Part shown: positions 26,539-35,254 of the stretch, piece after piece
Layout: each line of letters opens with the position of its first letter
Numbering within the stretch: position 1 is the stretch's first letter
NCBI RefSeq assembly: GCF_001422885.1
Contig: NZ_LMMZ01000023.1
Location: 125,138 to 189,137, forward strand
Source: Methylobacterium sp. Leaf104
GTDB taxonomy: Bacteria > Pseudomonadota > Alphaproteobacteria > Rhizobiales > Beijerinckiaceae
Reading direction: 5' to 3'
Length of the DNA stretch: 64,000 nt
The notes under the pieces: generated by a model
The model's database searches: none
What the model saw: only the letters and a program-made list of their open reading frames with translations
Told to the model about the DNA's origin: nothing
Translations under genes and position numbers: made by a program

Positions 26539-28893
26539 ATGGCACACTACAGCGGCATGCAGAACGATCGTCTCACGACCTTCGGGGGCGAATTCGCCTG
26601 CCGATCCCGCGAAGCGGCGTTCCGGGCGGAGCGGCTGCCGGAGACCCTGCGCCACACGCAGCTGATCTTCCTCGTCTGCATCGCCATCGAGGTGCTGCTT
26701 CTGGCCGCCGACGGCACCCTGACCGGCGGTCAGGCCGCCTTCGGCCCGATGCTGGCGGCGCGCCTCGGCATCGTCGCGGCAACGCTGGCGAGCCTCCTCG
26801 TCCTGCCGCGCATCCGGCACTTCTCCGGCCTGCAATGGCTGCTCGTCACCTGGCAGGCCGTGCTCAGCGTGGCGGCCTCCGTCCTGTGCGCCTCCCAGTC
26901 GGACGTCGCCCTGGCGGCGACCCTGATGATCCCGGCCGCCTTCATGCTGGTGCTGCCGCTGCGCTTCGCCTGGACGGTGGCCGCCGGCAGCTTCTCGGCG
27001 ATCGTGCTGCTGGCGGGCTACCTGATGCCGCGGGCCCTGCCGGTGACGGTGATCGGCCTGACCCTCGAGGTCGTCCTCGCGAATCTGACGATCCTGCTGT
27101 TCGTGGCGTGGTCGAACCGGCTCAGGCGCCTCGAATGGTCGGCGACCGAGGCCGAGCGCCGGACGAACGGGGCGCTCGCGGAGAGCCGCGCGCTGTTCGA
27201 GACGATGTTCCGGGCGGTACCGGTTCCGATCGTCGTCTCGCTGGCGGCCAACGGGCAGATCATCAGCACCAACGATGCCGGGATCGCGTTCTTCGGGCTC
27301 GCCCCCGGGGACGCCCTGTCGAACTACGCCAACCGGACCTTCATCGCCTCCGCCGATCGCCGCGAGATGCAGGCCGTGCTCGACCGCCAGGCCGTCGTCC
27401 GGGACCGGGAGACGAGCATCGTCACGCTCACGGGCGAGCGCCGGGAGGTCCTCCTGTCGATCGAATGCGTTCAGATCGACGGGACGGCCTGTCACGTGTC
27501 CAGCCTCGTCGACATCACCAGCCGGAAGGCCGCCGAGGCGCAGATCCGCACGGCCGCCCATCACGACGTGCTTACCGGATTGCCGAACCGGGCCCTGTTC
27601 CAGGCGACCCTCGATGCCGCCCTGGGGCGGGCCGCGGCGGAATCCGCCCCGGTCGGGCTGATCCTGCTCGACCTCGACGCGTTCAAGGAGGTCAACGACA
27701 CCCTCGGGCACGATTCCGGCGACGCGCTCCTGAAGGAGGTCGCCCGCCGCCTGTGCGGCGTCATCGGACCCGACGACCTCGTCGCCCGCCTCGGCGGCGA
27801 CGAGTTCGTGGTCCTCTCCACCGGGCGCGACGCGTCCGGACGGTCGAGCATCCACGGCCTCGCGACGGACATCCTGGACGCCCTGCACCCGCCGATGTCG
27901 ATCAGCGGGCGCGTCGTGGCGCCCCGGGCCAGCCTCGGCCTCGCCCTCTATCCCGATCATGCCGGCAATTCGGCCGACCTGTTCACCAATGCCGACCTCG
28001 CCCTCTACGCCGCCAAGGCCTCGGGGCGGAACCGCGCGACCCTGTTCGTTCCGGCCCTGCGCGCCAGCATCGAGGACCGGGTGACGGTGACGCGCGAGAT
28101 GCGCGCCGCCCTCGACGCGGGCGGCGGGCTCGTGCCCCACTACCAGCCGAAGATCAACCTGGCCTCCGGGGCGGTGATCGGCTTCGAGGCCCTGGCGCGG
28201 TGGCAGCACCCGACCCGGGGGCTGCTGATGCCCGGCGCCTTCTCGGCGGTGTTCGACGATCCCGAGATCGGCGTCGCGGTGGGCGATGCCCTGCGCCGCC
28301 GGATCATCGCCGACATCCTGCACTGGACCAGCCTCGGACTCGATCCCGGCCGCGTCTTCCTCAACCTCTCCTCGGTGCAGTTCGCGCAGGGCGACCTCGC
28401 CCGCACCTTCCTGAACGACGTCGACACCGCCGGACTTGCGCGCAGCCGGATCGGCGTCGAGGTGACCGAGACCGTCCTCCTCGGCAGCCATGTCGACCGG
28501 GTCAGCGACGTGCTGGCCGAGCTGCACGGCAGCGGCATCCAGGTGGCGCTGGACGATTTCGGCACCGGCTACGCCTCGCTCACCCACCTGAAGCAGTTCC
28601 CGGTGCACGAGATCAAGGTCGACCGCAGCTTCATCCGCGACCTGGAGCGCGACGCCAACGACGCCGCCATCGTCACGGCGGTGCTCCAGCTCGGCCGCAG
28701 CCTCGGCCTCGACGTCACCGCCGAGGGGGTCGAGACCCCGGAGCAGGCCGCCTTCCTGCGCGAGAACGGCTGCACCCACGTGCAGGGATACCTCTACGGC
28801 AAGCCGATGCCGGAAGGCCGCGTACCCTGGTTCCTGGGCAACCACGCGGAGACCCTGGACAAAGCTGCGAGCCCGATCCTGCGCATCGCCTGA
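26539..28893 (+). CDS. Membrane-bound diguanylate cyclase/phosphodiesterase (PAS-GGDEF-EAL)
   Basis: A 784-residue c-di-GMP turnover protein. Residues ~35-195 contain five to six membrane helices. A PAS-type domain follows (~205-330, ETMFRAVPVPIVVSLAANG), then GGDEF (intact at 419-423) and an EAL domain (intact at 550-552, GFEALARWQHP, with DDFGTGYASL later). No inhibitory RxxD site precedes GGDEF at the usual distance, so product inhibition may be absent. Both catalytic signatures are intact, so either activity is possible. c-di-GMP controls motility and pilus/polysaccharide output, all of which are encoded in this window. An ATG at 26557 is an alternative start. Confidence 0.92.
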   Translation: MAHYSGMQNDRLTTFGGEFACRSREAAFRAERLPETLRHTQLIFLVCIAIEVLLLAADGTLTGGQAAFGPMLAARLGIVAATLASLLVLPRIRHFSGLQWLLVTWQAVLSVAASVLCASQSDVALAATLMIPAAFMLVLPLRFAWTVAAGSFSAIVLLAGYLMPRALPVTVIGLTLEVVLANLTILLFVAWSNRLRRLEWSATEAERRTNGALAESRALFETMFRAVPVPIVVSLAANGQIISTNDAGIAFFGLAPGDALSNYANRTFIASADRREMQAVLDRQAVVRDRETSIVTLTGERREVLLSIECVQIDGTACHVSSLVDITSRKAAEAQIRTAAHHDVLTGLPNRALFQATLDAALGRAAAESAPVGLILLDLDAFKEVNDTLGHDSGDALLKEVARRLCGVIGPDDLVARLGGDEFVVLSTGRDASGRSSIHGLATDILDALHPPMSISGRVVAPRASLGLALYPDHAGNSADLFTNADLALYAAKASGRNRATLFVPALRASIEDRVTVTREMRAALDAGGGLVPHYQPKINLASGAVIGFEALARWQHPTRGLLMPGAFSAVFDDPEIGVAVGDALRRRIIADILHWTSLGLDPGRVFLNLSSVQFAQGDLARTFLNDVDTAGLARSRIGVEVTETVLLGSHVDRVSDVLAELHGSGIQVALDDFGTGYASLTHLKQFPVHEIKVDRSFIRDLERDANDAAIVTAVLQLGRSLGLDVTAEGVETPEQAAFLRENGCTHVQGYLYGKPMPEGRVPWFLGNHAETLDKAASPILRIA

Positions 28894-28948
28894 GGCGACC
28901 GGGCCTCGCCGGTGCGGCGCTTCCCGCCGAGTTGATGCCCCGGCGATT

Positions 28949-28975
28949 TCGGAGCATGGCTGCCCCATGCTCCGA
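28949..28975. terminator. Perfect 11-bp stem-loop after the GGDEF/EAL gene
   Basis: TCGGAGCATGG pairs exactly with CCATGCTCCGA around a 5-base loop, 56 bases past the stop codon and upstream of the M20 peptidase gene. There is no T-tract, so it may be a terminator or a transcript-stabilising structure. Confidence 0.45.
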
Positions 28976-29016
28976 GAAGGCGAGCCCGGCCTCGCCCTTC
29001 GCCGATCAGGATCGCC

Positions 29017-30267
29017 ATGCGCCCGAACGCTGCCCTCGCCCTCGCGCTGCTCGTCATCCTGTCGCCCGTCGCCGCGTGGGCCGCGCCGGACGAGGCCGTG
29101 CTCGCGGCGGTCAAGGCCCAGGACGGCCCCTATCGCGAGACCCTGAAGGGTCTGGTGGACGTCGATACCGGCACCGGCGACGTCCCCGGTCTCGCCAAGG
29201 TCGAGGCGGTCCTGAGGTCGCGCCTGGAGGCGGCGGGGCTCGCGGTGGAGAGCCGGGCCGCCCCCGCCTTCGGCGGCAACACCCTGATCGGCACGCGATC
29301 CGGCACGGGCACGCGCAAGATCATGCTGCTGGTGCATTACGACACCGTCTTCGCGACCGGCGACGCCGCCAAGCGCCCCTATACCGAGCGCGACAGCCGT
29401 GCCTACGGCCCCGGCGTCGCCGATGCCAAGGGCGGGATCGCGATGATCCTGCACCTGATGGCGGCTCTCGAGACCCTGCGCTTCGACCGCTACGGCACCC
29501 TCACGGTGGTGTTCAATCCCGACGAGGAGCGCGGCTCGCGAGGGTCGCGCGACGAGATCGCCCGGGTCGCCCGCGAGCAGGACGTGGTGCTGTCCTTCGA
29601 GCCGTCCTTCGCGGATGCCGGCGTCGATGCCGTCACGGTGGCCACCAAGGGGATCAACTACGCGAGCCTGACCGTGAAGGGCCGCGCCTCCCATGCCGGC
29701 GGCGCCCCGGAGGCCGGCCGCAACGCCGTGGTCGAGCTCGCCCACCAGATCCTGCAGCTGCAGGACCTCGGAGACTCCGGCAAGGGGACCAGCCTGCACT
29801 GGACCGTGGTCCAGGGCGGGACCAAGCCGAACATCATCCCGGAGGCGGCCCGGGCGGAGGGCGACATGCGCTACTTCGTGCCCGGCGAGTACGACAGGGT
29901 GCTGACCCAGGCCCGCCGGATCGTCGGCAGCCATCGCGTGCCCGACACGCAGGTCAGCTTCGATCTCGCCCGGGGCCGGCCGCCGCTGCCGCAGAACCCG
30001 GCGACGCAGGCGCTCGGCGAACGGGCCCGGGCGATCTATGGCGAGCTGGGCGCCCCGCTCGCCCTGGCGGAGATCGGCGGCGGCACCGATGCGGGCTACG
30101 CCTTCCAGCCGGACAGCCCGGCGAAGCCCGCTTTGCTCGAGTCCCTCGGCATCGTCGGCGGCCACTATCACAGCGCCGACGAGTTCGCCGTGCTCGCCAG
30201 CATCACGCCGCGGCTCTACCTCGCGACCCGCCTGGTGATGGAGGTGTCCCAGGAAAGCGGGCGCTGA
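29017..30267 (+). CDS. Exported M20 family metallopeptidase (carboxypeptidase G2-like)
   Basis: A 416-residue zinc peptidase with an N-terminal signal peptide (LALALLVILSPVAAWA, cleavage near residue 22). Zinc-ligand motifs of M20 peptidases are visible: MLLVHYDTVF, GPGVADAKGGI, the catalytic pair in NPDEERGS, and a C-terminal His in GGHYHSADEF. A dimerisation (lid) domain sits between. The family cleaves C-terminal glutamate or other acyl-amino acids; periplasmic location follows from the signal peptide. It is preceded by a strong stem-loop and probably has its own promoter. Confidence 0.88.
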   Translation: MRPNAALALALLVILSPVAAWAAPDEAVLAAVKAQDGPYRETLKGLVDVDTGTGDVPGLAKVEAVLRSRLEAAGLAVESRAAPAFGGNTLIGTRSGTGTRKIMLLVHYDTVFATGDAAKRPYTERDSRAYGPGVADAKGGIAMILHLMAALETLRFDRYGTLTVVFNPDEERGSRGSRDEIARVAREQDVVLSFEPSFADAGVDAVTVATKGINYASLTVKGRASHAGGAPEAGRNAVVELAHQILQLQDLGDSGKGTSLHWTVVQGGTKPNIIPEAARAEGDMRYFVPGEYDRVLTQARRIVGSHRVPDTQVSFDLARGRPPLPQNPATQALGERARAIYGELGAPLALAEIGGGTDAGYAFQPDSPAKPALLESLGIVGGHYHSADEFAVLASITPRLYLATRLVMEVSQESGR

Positions 30268-30312
30268 CCCGGCGCGGATTCCGGTCCCGGCAACGCCGCG
30301 ACCGGGGCCGCG

Positions 30313-31608
30313 TCAGCCCAGCTGCGCCAGGGCCTGCTCGACGTCGGCGATGAGGTCCTCGACGCTCTCCAGGCCGATCGAGAGGCGCACCGTCTCGGGG
30401 CCGACCTTGGCGGCGGCCTTGTCGGCGGGGTCGAGCTGGCGGTGGGTCGTGGTGGCCGGGTGGATCGCCAGGGACTTGATCTCGCCGATGTTCACGAGAT
30501 GCGAGATCAGCTTCAGGCTCATGATGAACCTGACCGCCTCCGCCTCGCCGCCCTTCAGCGCGACGGTGAAGATCGAGCCCGGCCCCTGCGGCACGTAGCG
30601 CGCGGCCATCGCCTCGCCCTCCTGGCCAGGCAGCGCCGGGTAGCTCACCCAGGCCACGGCCGGATGGTCCTTCAGGAAGGCCGCCACGGCCTTGGCGTTC
30701 GAACAATGCCGCTCCATCCGCAGCGGCAGGGTCTCGATGCCGGTCAGCGTCAGGAAGGCGTTCATGGGCGACAGGCCGGGGCCGAGCTCGCGCATGCCGA
30801 AGACGCGGCAGGCCGAGGCGAAGGCGAAGTCCGGGAAGCGCTCGGTGAGCACGAGGCCGTCGTAATCGGCCCAGGGCTCGCTCATCAGGTTGTAGCGGCC
30901 GGGGATCGCGGCCCAGTCGAACCGGCCCGCGTCGCAGATCACGCCGCCGATGGTCTGGCCCGAGCCGCCGAGGAACTTCGAGGTCGAGTGGATGACGATG
31001 TCGGCGCCGTGCTCGATCGGCCGGATCAGGGCCGGGGAGGCGAGGGTGTTGTCGACGACCAGCGGCAGGCCGTGCCGGCGCGCCACCTCGGCGATGCCGG
31101 CCAGATCCATCACGGTGGCGCAGGGATTGACGATGGATTCGCAGACGATCGCCCGGGTCTCCGGGGTGATCTCGGCCTCGAAATCGGCGGGGGTCAGACC
31201 CTTGGTGAACTGGGGCTTGAGGTCGTAGCGCCCGTCGAGGCGGTTCATCAGGCCGAGGGATCCGCCGAAGAGGCGCGAGGAGGCGACGTAGGCCTCGCCG
31301 CTCTTCATCAGGGTCATCAGCACCATGAGCACGGCCGACTGGCCCGAGGCCACCGCCACGGCGGCCTTGGCGCCTTCCAGCGCGGCGACGCGGCGCTCCA
31401 GGGCGGCCACGGTCGGGTTCGAGCCGCGCGAGTAGGAGAACCCGGTGCGGCGCATGGCGAAGATGTCCGCCGCCTGCTGGGTGTCCTCGAAGACGAAGCC
31501 GTTGGTGAAGTAGATCGGCTGGGCCCGGGCGCCGGTGGCGGGGTCGGGCGCGGCGCCGGCATGGATCGCCTGGGTCGCGAAGCGATGGGTCTGGGTCTCG
31601 GTGGCCAT
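30313..31608 (-). CDS. PLP-dependent O-acyl-homoserine sulfhydrylase-type enzyme (Cys/Met metabolism), paralogue 1
   Basis: A 431-residue member of the Cys/Met-metabolism PLP family. The cofactor Lys is in VIHSTSKFLGGSGQ, with the TRAIVCESIVNP and LVVDNTLASP segments before it and a SYSRGSNPT motif near the N-terminus. Such enzymes make homocysteine from O-acetyl- or O-succinyl-homoserine and sulfide, or act as gamma-synthases; substrate cannot be fixed from sequence. A close paralogue (~45% by eye) lies 0.7 kb upstream on the same strand, separated by a receiver protein and a tiny membrane protein. The pair may differ in substrate. Confidence 0.88.
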   Translation of the reverse strand: MATETQTHRFATQAIHAGAAPDPATGARAQPIYFTNGFVFEDTQQAADIFAMRRTGFSYSRGSNPTVAALERRVAALEGAKAAVAVASGQSAVLMVLMTLMKSGEAYVASSRLFGGSLGLMNRLDGRYDLKPQFTKGLTPADFEAEITPETRAIVCESIVNPCATVMDLAGIAEVARRHGLPLVVDNTLASPALIRPIEHGADIVIHSTSKFLGGSGQTIGGVICDAGRFDWAAIPGRYNLMSEPWADYDGLVLTERFPDFAFASACRVFGMRELGPGLSPMNAFLTLTGIETLPLRMERHCSNAKAVAAFLKDHPAVAWVSYPALPGQEGEAMAARYVPQGPGSIFTVALKGGEAEAVRFIMSLKLISHLVNIGEIKSLAIHPATTTHRQLDPADKAAAKVGPETVRLSIGLESVEDLIADVEQALAQLG

Positions 31609-31642
31609 CGGGGCCTCCCGTCTGTGAAGGTCGGGGGAGCGG

Positions 31643-32029
31643 TCAGGCGGCGCGGCGGGCGAAGGCGCGCAGGGTCCGGACCAGGGTCGAGGGCTCGTAG
31701 GGCTTCGGGATGAAGCGCGCCCCGTCGGGCATGTCGTGCGGGCCGGGCGTGCCCATGCCGGAGACGACGAGCACCGGGATCGCGGGCCAGCGATGCGCCA
31801 CCAGGCGGGCCAGGGCGAAGCCGTCCATGGAGCCGCGCGGCATGTCGACGTCGGTCATCAGCACGCCGACGTCGCCGCGGCTCTCCAGCACCGTCAGGGC
31901 GTTGTCGGCGTGGCTGGCCTCCAGCACCTCGAACCCGGCCTCCGCGAGGGTGTCGGCGGCTTCCATCAGGAGCAGGCCGTCATCTTCGACGAGGAGCACG
32001 ACGGGGAGGTCTGGCGGGTCTTGCTGCAT
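31643..32029 (-). CDS. Single-domain response regulator
   Basis: A 128-residue stand-alone receiver with LLVEDDGLLLM (acidic pair), phospho-acceptor D60 in LMTDVDMPRGS, a VVSGMG switch region and the conserved Lys in FIPKPYEP. The MTDVDMPRGSMDG phrase is typical of the FixJ/CheY-like small receivers common in methylobacteria. No DNA-binding domain is present. It lies between two sulfhydrylase paralogues on the same strand; no kinase is adjacent. The ATG at 32029 is preferred; the open frame upstream of it is Arg/Pro-rich shadow sequence. Confidence 0.85.
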   Translation of the reverse strand: MQQDPPDLPVVLLVEDDGLLLMEAADTLAEAGFEVLEASHADNALTVLESRGDVGVLMTDVDMPRGSMDGFALARLVAHRWPAIPVLVVSGMGTPGPHDMPDGARFIPKPYEPSTLVRTLRAFARRAA

Positions 32030-32091
32030 CGGCGGCCGGACGATCTCGCGACAGGGGTGAGACGGGGGCCTAGGCCCAGCCGGCGGTGGCG

Positions 32092-32250
32092 TCAATAACG
32101 GCCGGTGTCGCGCATCCGTTTCGCCGGGGCCGGCAGGCGCCGCGCCGGCATCTCCGGGGCGAAGGCCACCGCGAGGACGACGAGGGCCGCCAGGATGGCC
32201 AGGAACGCCAGTCCGTCGTTGATCTGTTCCACGAATGCCCAGGCCGACAT
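32092..32250 (-). CDS. Predicted 52-residue single-pass membrane protein
   Basis: A short ORF with an excellent GGAGGT ribosome-binding site (four bases before the ATG at 32250). The product has an N-terminal ~11 residues, one membrane helix (LAFLAILAALVVLAVAFA) and a basic, Pro-rich tail with several Arg. It is the only supported gene between the receiver gene and the second sulfhydrylase. No family is recognised. Its strong ribosome-binding site and clean membrane helix make it likely to be real. Confidence 0.6.
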   Translation of the reverse strand: MSAWAFVEQINDGLAFLAILAALVVLAVAFAPEMPARRLPAPAKRMRDTGRY

Positions 32251-32319
32251 CGCCACCTCCGGTGATCGCGGCCCCAGCCTCGGCCCAACTTGGTAAAGGG
32301 AGGGTTAACACGGCTCCAC

Positions 32320-33600
32320 TCAAGCGCTCAGGGCCGCGTCGAGGTCGGCGATCAAATCCTGTGGATCCTCGAGGCCGACCGAGAGCCGCACCACCTCCGG
32401 GCCGGCCCCGGCGGCGACCCGCTGCGGGTCGGTGAGCTGGCGGTGGGTGGTGGAGGCCGGGTGGATGATCAGCGAGCGGGTGTCGCCGATATTGGCCAGA
32501 TGCGAGAACAGGGTCAGGTTCGCGACGAGCTCGACGCCCGCCTCGTAGCCGCCCTTGAGGCCGAGGGTGAACACCGCGCCGGCGCCGTGCGGCGTGTAGC
32601 GCCGGGCGAGCTGGTGGTACCTGTCCGTCTCCAGCCCCGGATAGCTGACCCAGGCCACCGCCGGGTGGCTCTGCAGGAAGCTCGCCACGGCCAGCGCGTT
32701 GTCGCAGTGGCGCTGCATGCGCAGGGGCAGGGTCTCGATGCCCGAGAGCAGCAGGAAGGCGTTGAAGGGCGAGAGCGCCGGCCCGAGGTCGCGCAGGCCC
32801 AGCACCCGCACCGCGATGGCGAAGGCGAAGTTGCCGAAGGTCTCGCCCAGCACCATCCCGGCATATTCCGGCCGCGGCGCCGACAGCATCGGGTAGCGCG
32901 CGTCGCCCGCCCACGGGAAGGTGCCGCCGTCGACCACGAGGCCGCCGATGGAATTGCCGTGGCCGCCGAGGAACTTCGTCGCCGAGTGCACGACGATGTC
33001 GGCCCCGTGCTCGAAGGGGCGGATCAGGTAGGGGCTCGCCATCGTGTTGTCGACGATGAGCGGGATGTTGTGGCGCCTGGCGATCTCCGAGAGCGCCGCG
33101 ATGTCGGTGATGACCCCGCCCGGATTGGCGATCGACTCGCAGAAGATCGCCTTGGTGCGCGGCGTGATCGCGCGCTCGAAGGAGGCGGGGTCGTCGGTCT
33201 GCGCCCAGACCACGTTCCAGCCGAAGTTCTTGTAGGAATGGTTGAACTGGTTGATCGAGCCGCCGTAGAGCCGGTCGGCCGCGATGAACTCGTCGCCGGG
33301 CTGCATCAGGGCGTGCATCACCAGGAACTCGGCGGCGTGGCCCGAGGCCACCGCCACCGCGGCGGTGCCGCCCTCCAGCGCCGCGACGCGCTCCTCCAGC
33401 ACCGCGTTGGTCGGGTTGGTGATGCGCGAGTAGATGTTGCCGAAGGCCTGGAGCCCGAACAGCGAGGCGGCGTGCTCGGCATCGTCGAACACGAACGAGG
33501 CGGTCTGGTAGATCGGGGTGGCGCGCGCGCCCGTGGTCGGGTCGGGCGCGGCGCCGGCATGGATGGCCCGCGTGTTGAAGCCAGGCAGACGATCGGTCAT
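32320..33600 (-). CDS. O-acetylhomoserine aminocarboxypropyltransferase-type PLP enzyme, paralogue 2
   Basis: A 426-residue MetY-like enzyme. The PLP Lys is in [15 protein letters not shown], with the conserved [27 protein letters not shown] and IYSRITNPT segments. It is expected to form homocysteine or methionine from O-acetyl-homoserine and sulfide or methanethiol. It is the closer match to classical MetY of the two paralogues. No SAM-II or other SAM riboswitch core was recognised in the leader, where one might be expected in this lineage. The paralogue at 30313-31608 lies downstream on the same strand. Confidence 0.9.
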   Translation of the reverse strand: MTDRLPGFNTRAIHAGAAPDPTTGARATPIYQTASFVFDDAEHAASLFGLQAFGNIYSRITNPTNAVLEERVAALEGGTAAVAVASGHAAEFLVMHALMQPGDEFIAADRLYGGSINQFNHSYKNFGWNVVWAQTDDPASFERAITPRTKAIFCESIANPGGVITDIAALSEIARRHNIPLIVDNTMASPYLIRPFEHGADIVVHSATKFLGGHGNSIGGLVVDGGTFPWAGDARYPMLSAPRPEYAGMVLGETFGNFAFAIAVRVLGLRDLGPALSPFNAFLLLSGIETLPLRMQRHCDNALAVASFLQSHPAVAWVSYPGLETDRYHQLARRYTPHGAGAVFTLGLKGGYEAGVELVANLTLFSHLANIGDTRSLIIHPASTTHRQLTDPQRVAAGAGPEVVRLSVGLEDPQDLIADLDAALSA

Positions 33601-33763
33601 CGAGAAATCCTCCCGGGCCCGCCGGCCCGCTCGCGCGTGTGGTCTCTTGCCTGTCTTCTAGCGCCGGACCGGGCACCGGCGGAAGAGCACGCCATCCGCT
33701 GAAACGAACGAGAGTTCTTTATGACGGACGGGGGAGGGGGTCAAGGCGGGGCGCTCGCGCCGT

Positions 33764-33873
33764 CCCCCTCCTTGCGGGGAGGGATCGCGGGTGGGGGTGG
33801 CTAGGTGACCCGCGGCGTGCGGAGGCCGCCGGTGCCGCCGCCACCCCTGATCCCTCCCCGCAAGGGGGAGGGG
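33764..33873. repeat. Inverted GC-rich intergenic repeat
   Basis: CCCTCCTTGCGGGGAGGGATC (33764-33786 region) is matched by the reverse complement GATCCCTCCCCGCAAGG at 33849-33865, and the CCACCCC/GGGTGG flanks are also mirrored. The loop is about 50 bases. Dispersed palindromes of this type (CCCCTCCCCGCAAGGGGAGGGG core) are common between genes in methylobacteria and bradyrhizobia. It sits between the divergent MetY and transporter genes. Confidence 0.75.
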
Positions 33874-33925
33874 AAGCCGCGCCCGGCCCCGAAACCAGCG
33901 CTATCCTGCCGGTCGCGCCTGAGCT

Positions 33926-35254
33926 ATGGCCCCGGCCATGAGCCAGACCGCGACCCGCCCGACCCTCGCCCGCCCGCAGACGACGCCCGAGGCGGCCGTG
34001 CCGGCGGCGCGCATCCTCATCGCCAGCTTCGTCGGCACCGCGATCGAGTTTTACGACTTCTACGTCTACGCCACGGCCGCCGCCCTGGTGATCGGGCCGA
34101 TCTTCTTCCCGCCCGGCGATCCGGCGGTGCAGACGCTGGCCGCCTTCGCGACCTTCTCCATCGCCTTCATCGCGCGGCCCATGGGCGCGGCCTTCTTCGG
34201 CCATTTCGGCGACCGGGTCGGGCGCAAGGCGACCCTGGTGGCCTCCCTGATGATCATGGGCCTGTCGACGGTGCTGATCGGCTGCCTGCCCTCCTATGCC
34301 ACCGCCGGCTGGTGGGCGCCCTTCGCCCTCTGCGTGCTGCGCTTCGGCCAGGGCGTCGGCTTCGGCGGCGAGTGGGGCGGGGCGGCCCTGCTGGCGGTGG
34401 AGAACGCGCCGCCGGGCCGGCGCGCGCTCTACGGCATCTTCCCGCAGCTCGGCGCGCCCGTGGGCTTCATCACCGCCAATCTGGGCTTCCTCGGCCTCGC
34501 CCTGGCGCTCAGCCCCGCCGACTTCCAGGCCTGGGGCTGGCGCATCCCGTTCCTGGCGTCGGCCGTCCTCGTGGGCGTCGGGCTCTATGTGCGCCTCAAG
34601 CTCACCGAGACCCCGGTCTTCAAGGCCGCCCTGGAGAAGGCCGCCCCCGAGAAGGTGCCGCTGGCGGTGATCTTCACGAAGTACATCCGCGCGACCCTGC
34701 TCGGCACCTTCGCGATGGTGGCCTGCTACGCGGTCTTCTACCTCTCCACCGTCTTCGCCCTGAGCTACGGCGTCTCGACGCTGGGCTTCACCCGGCCGAC
34801 CTTCCTGCTCTTCGAGTGCGTGGCCGTGCTGTTCATGGGCCTCGGCATCCCGCTCTCGGGCTGGGCCGCCGATGCTTATGGCCGCCGCCCCGTCCTGCTC
34901 TCCGGCCTGATCTTCACCGCGAGCCTCGGCCTGCTGATGGGCCCGATGCTCGGCAGCGGCCAGGGCGGCCTCGTCCTCGGCTTCCTGTGCCTGGGCCTGT
35001 TCGCGATGGGCTGGCTGTTCGGCCCCATGGGCGCGCTGCTGCCCGAACTCTTCCCGACCCGCGTGCGCTACACCGGCGCCAGCGTGACCTACAACCTCGC
35101 GGGGATTTTGGGGGCCTCCGCTGCGCCGTACCTGGCGCAGCGGCTGTCGGAGTGGGGTGGTGTCGGTTGGGTGGGGCTTTATCTGGCCGTGGCGGCTGGG
35201 GTTAGTTTTGTGGCTGTGGCTTTGATGACAGAAACGAAAAACGAAACCATCTAA
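33926..35254 (+). CDS. MHS-family major facilitator transporter
   Basis: A 442-residue protein with 12 membrane segments and the metabolite-H+ symporter signature: GTAIEFYDFYVYATAAALV in helix 1, GDRVGRKATLV in loop 2-3, and RFGQGVGFGGEWGGA. Relatives transport shikimate, alpha-ketoglutarate or proline/betaine; the substrate cannot be read from sequence. The final ~40 codons use more T-ending codons than the body. The stop TAA lies in an 8-bp sequence repeated at 37730-37737, across the AT-rich islet. ATG 33926 (GAG just upstream) and ATG 33938 are both possible starts. Confidence 0.88.
   Translation: MAPAMSQTATRPTLARPQTTPEAAVPAARILIASFVGTAIEFYDFYVYATAAALVIGPIFFPPGDPAVQTLAAFATFSIAFIARPMGAAFFGHFGDRVGRKATLVASLMIMGLSTVLIGCLPSYATAGWWAPFALCVLRFGQGVGFGGEWGGAALLAVENAPPGRRALYGIFPQLGAPVGFITANLGFLGLALALSPADFQAWGWRIPFLASAVLVGVGLYVRLKLTETPVFKAALEKAAPEKVPLAVIFTKYIRATLLGTFAMVACYAVFYLSTVFALSYGVSTLGFTRPTFLLFECVAVLFMGLGIPLSGWAADAYGRRPVLLSGLIFTASLGLLMGPMLGSGQGGLVLGFLCLGLFAMGWLFGPMGALLPELFPTRVRYTGASVTYNLAGILGASAAPYLAQRLSEWGGVGWVGLYLAVAAGVSFVAVALMTETKNETI

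Noticed and set aside
26386..30171. 1,261-codon minus-strand frame
   Set aside because: Low-complexity Arg/Gly/Asp-rich shadow of the GGDEF/EAL and M20 genes on the plus strand.
33601..33720. SAM-II riboswitch upstream of the MetY-type gene
   Set aside because: Expected by lineage, but I could not find the conserved core or pseudoknot pairing in the leader.
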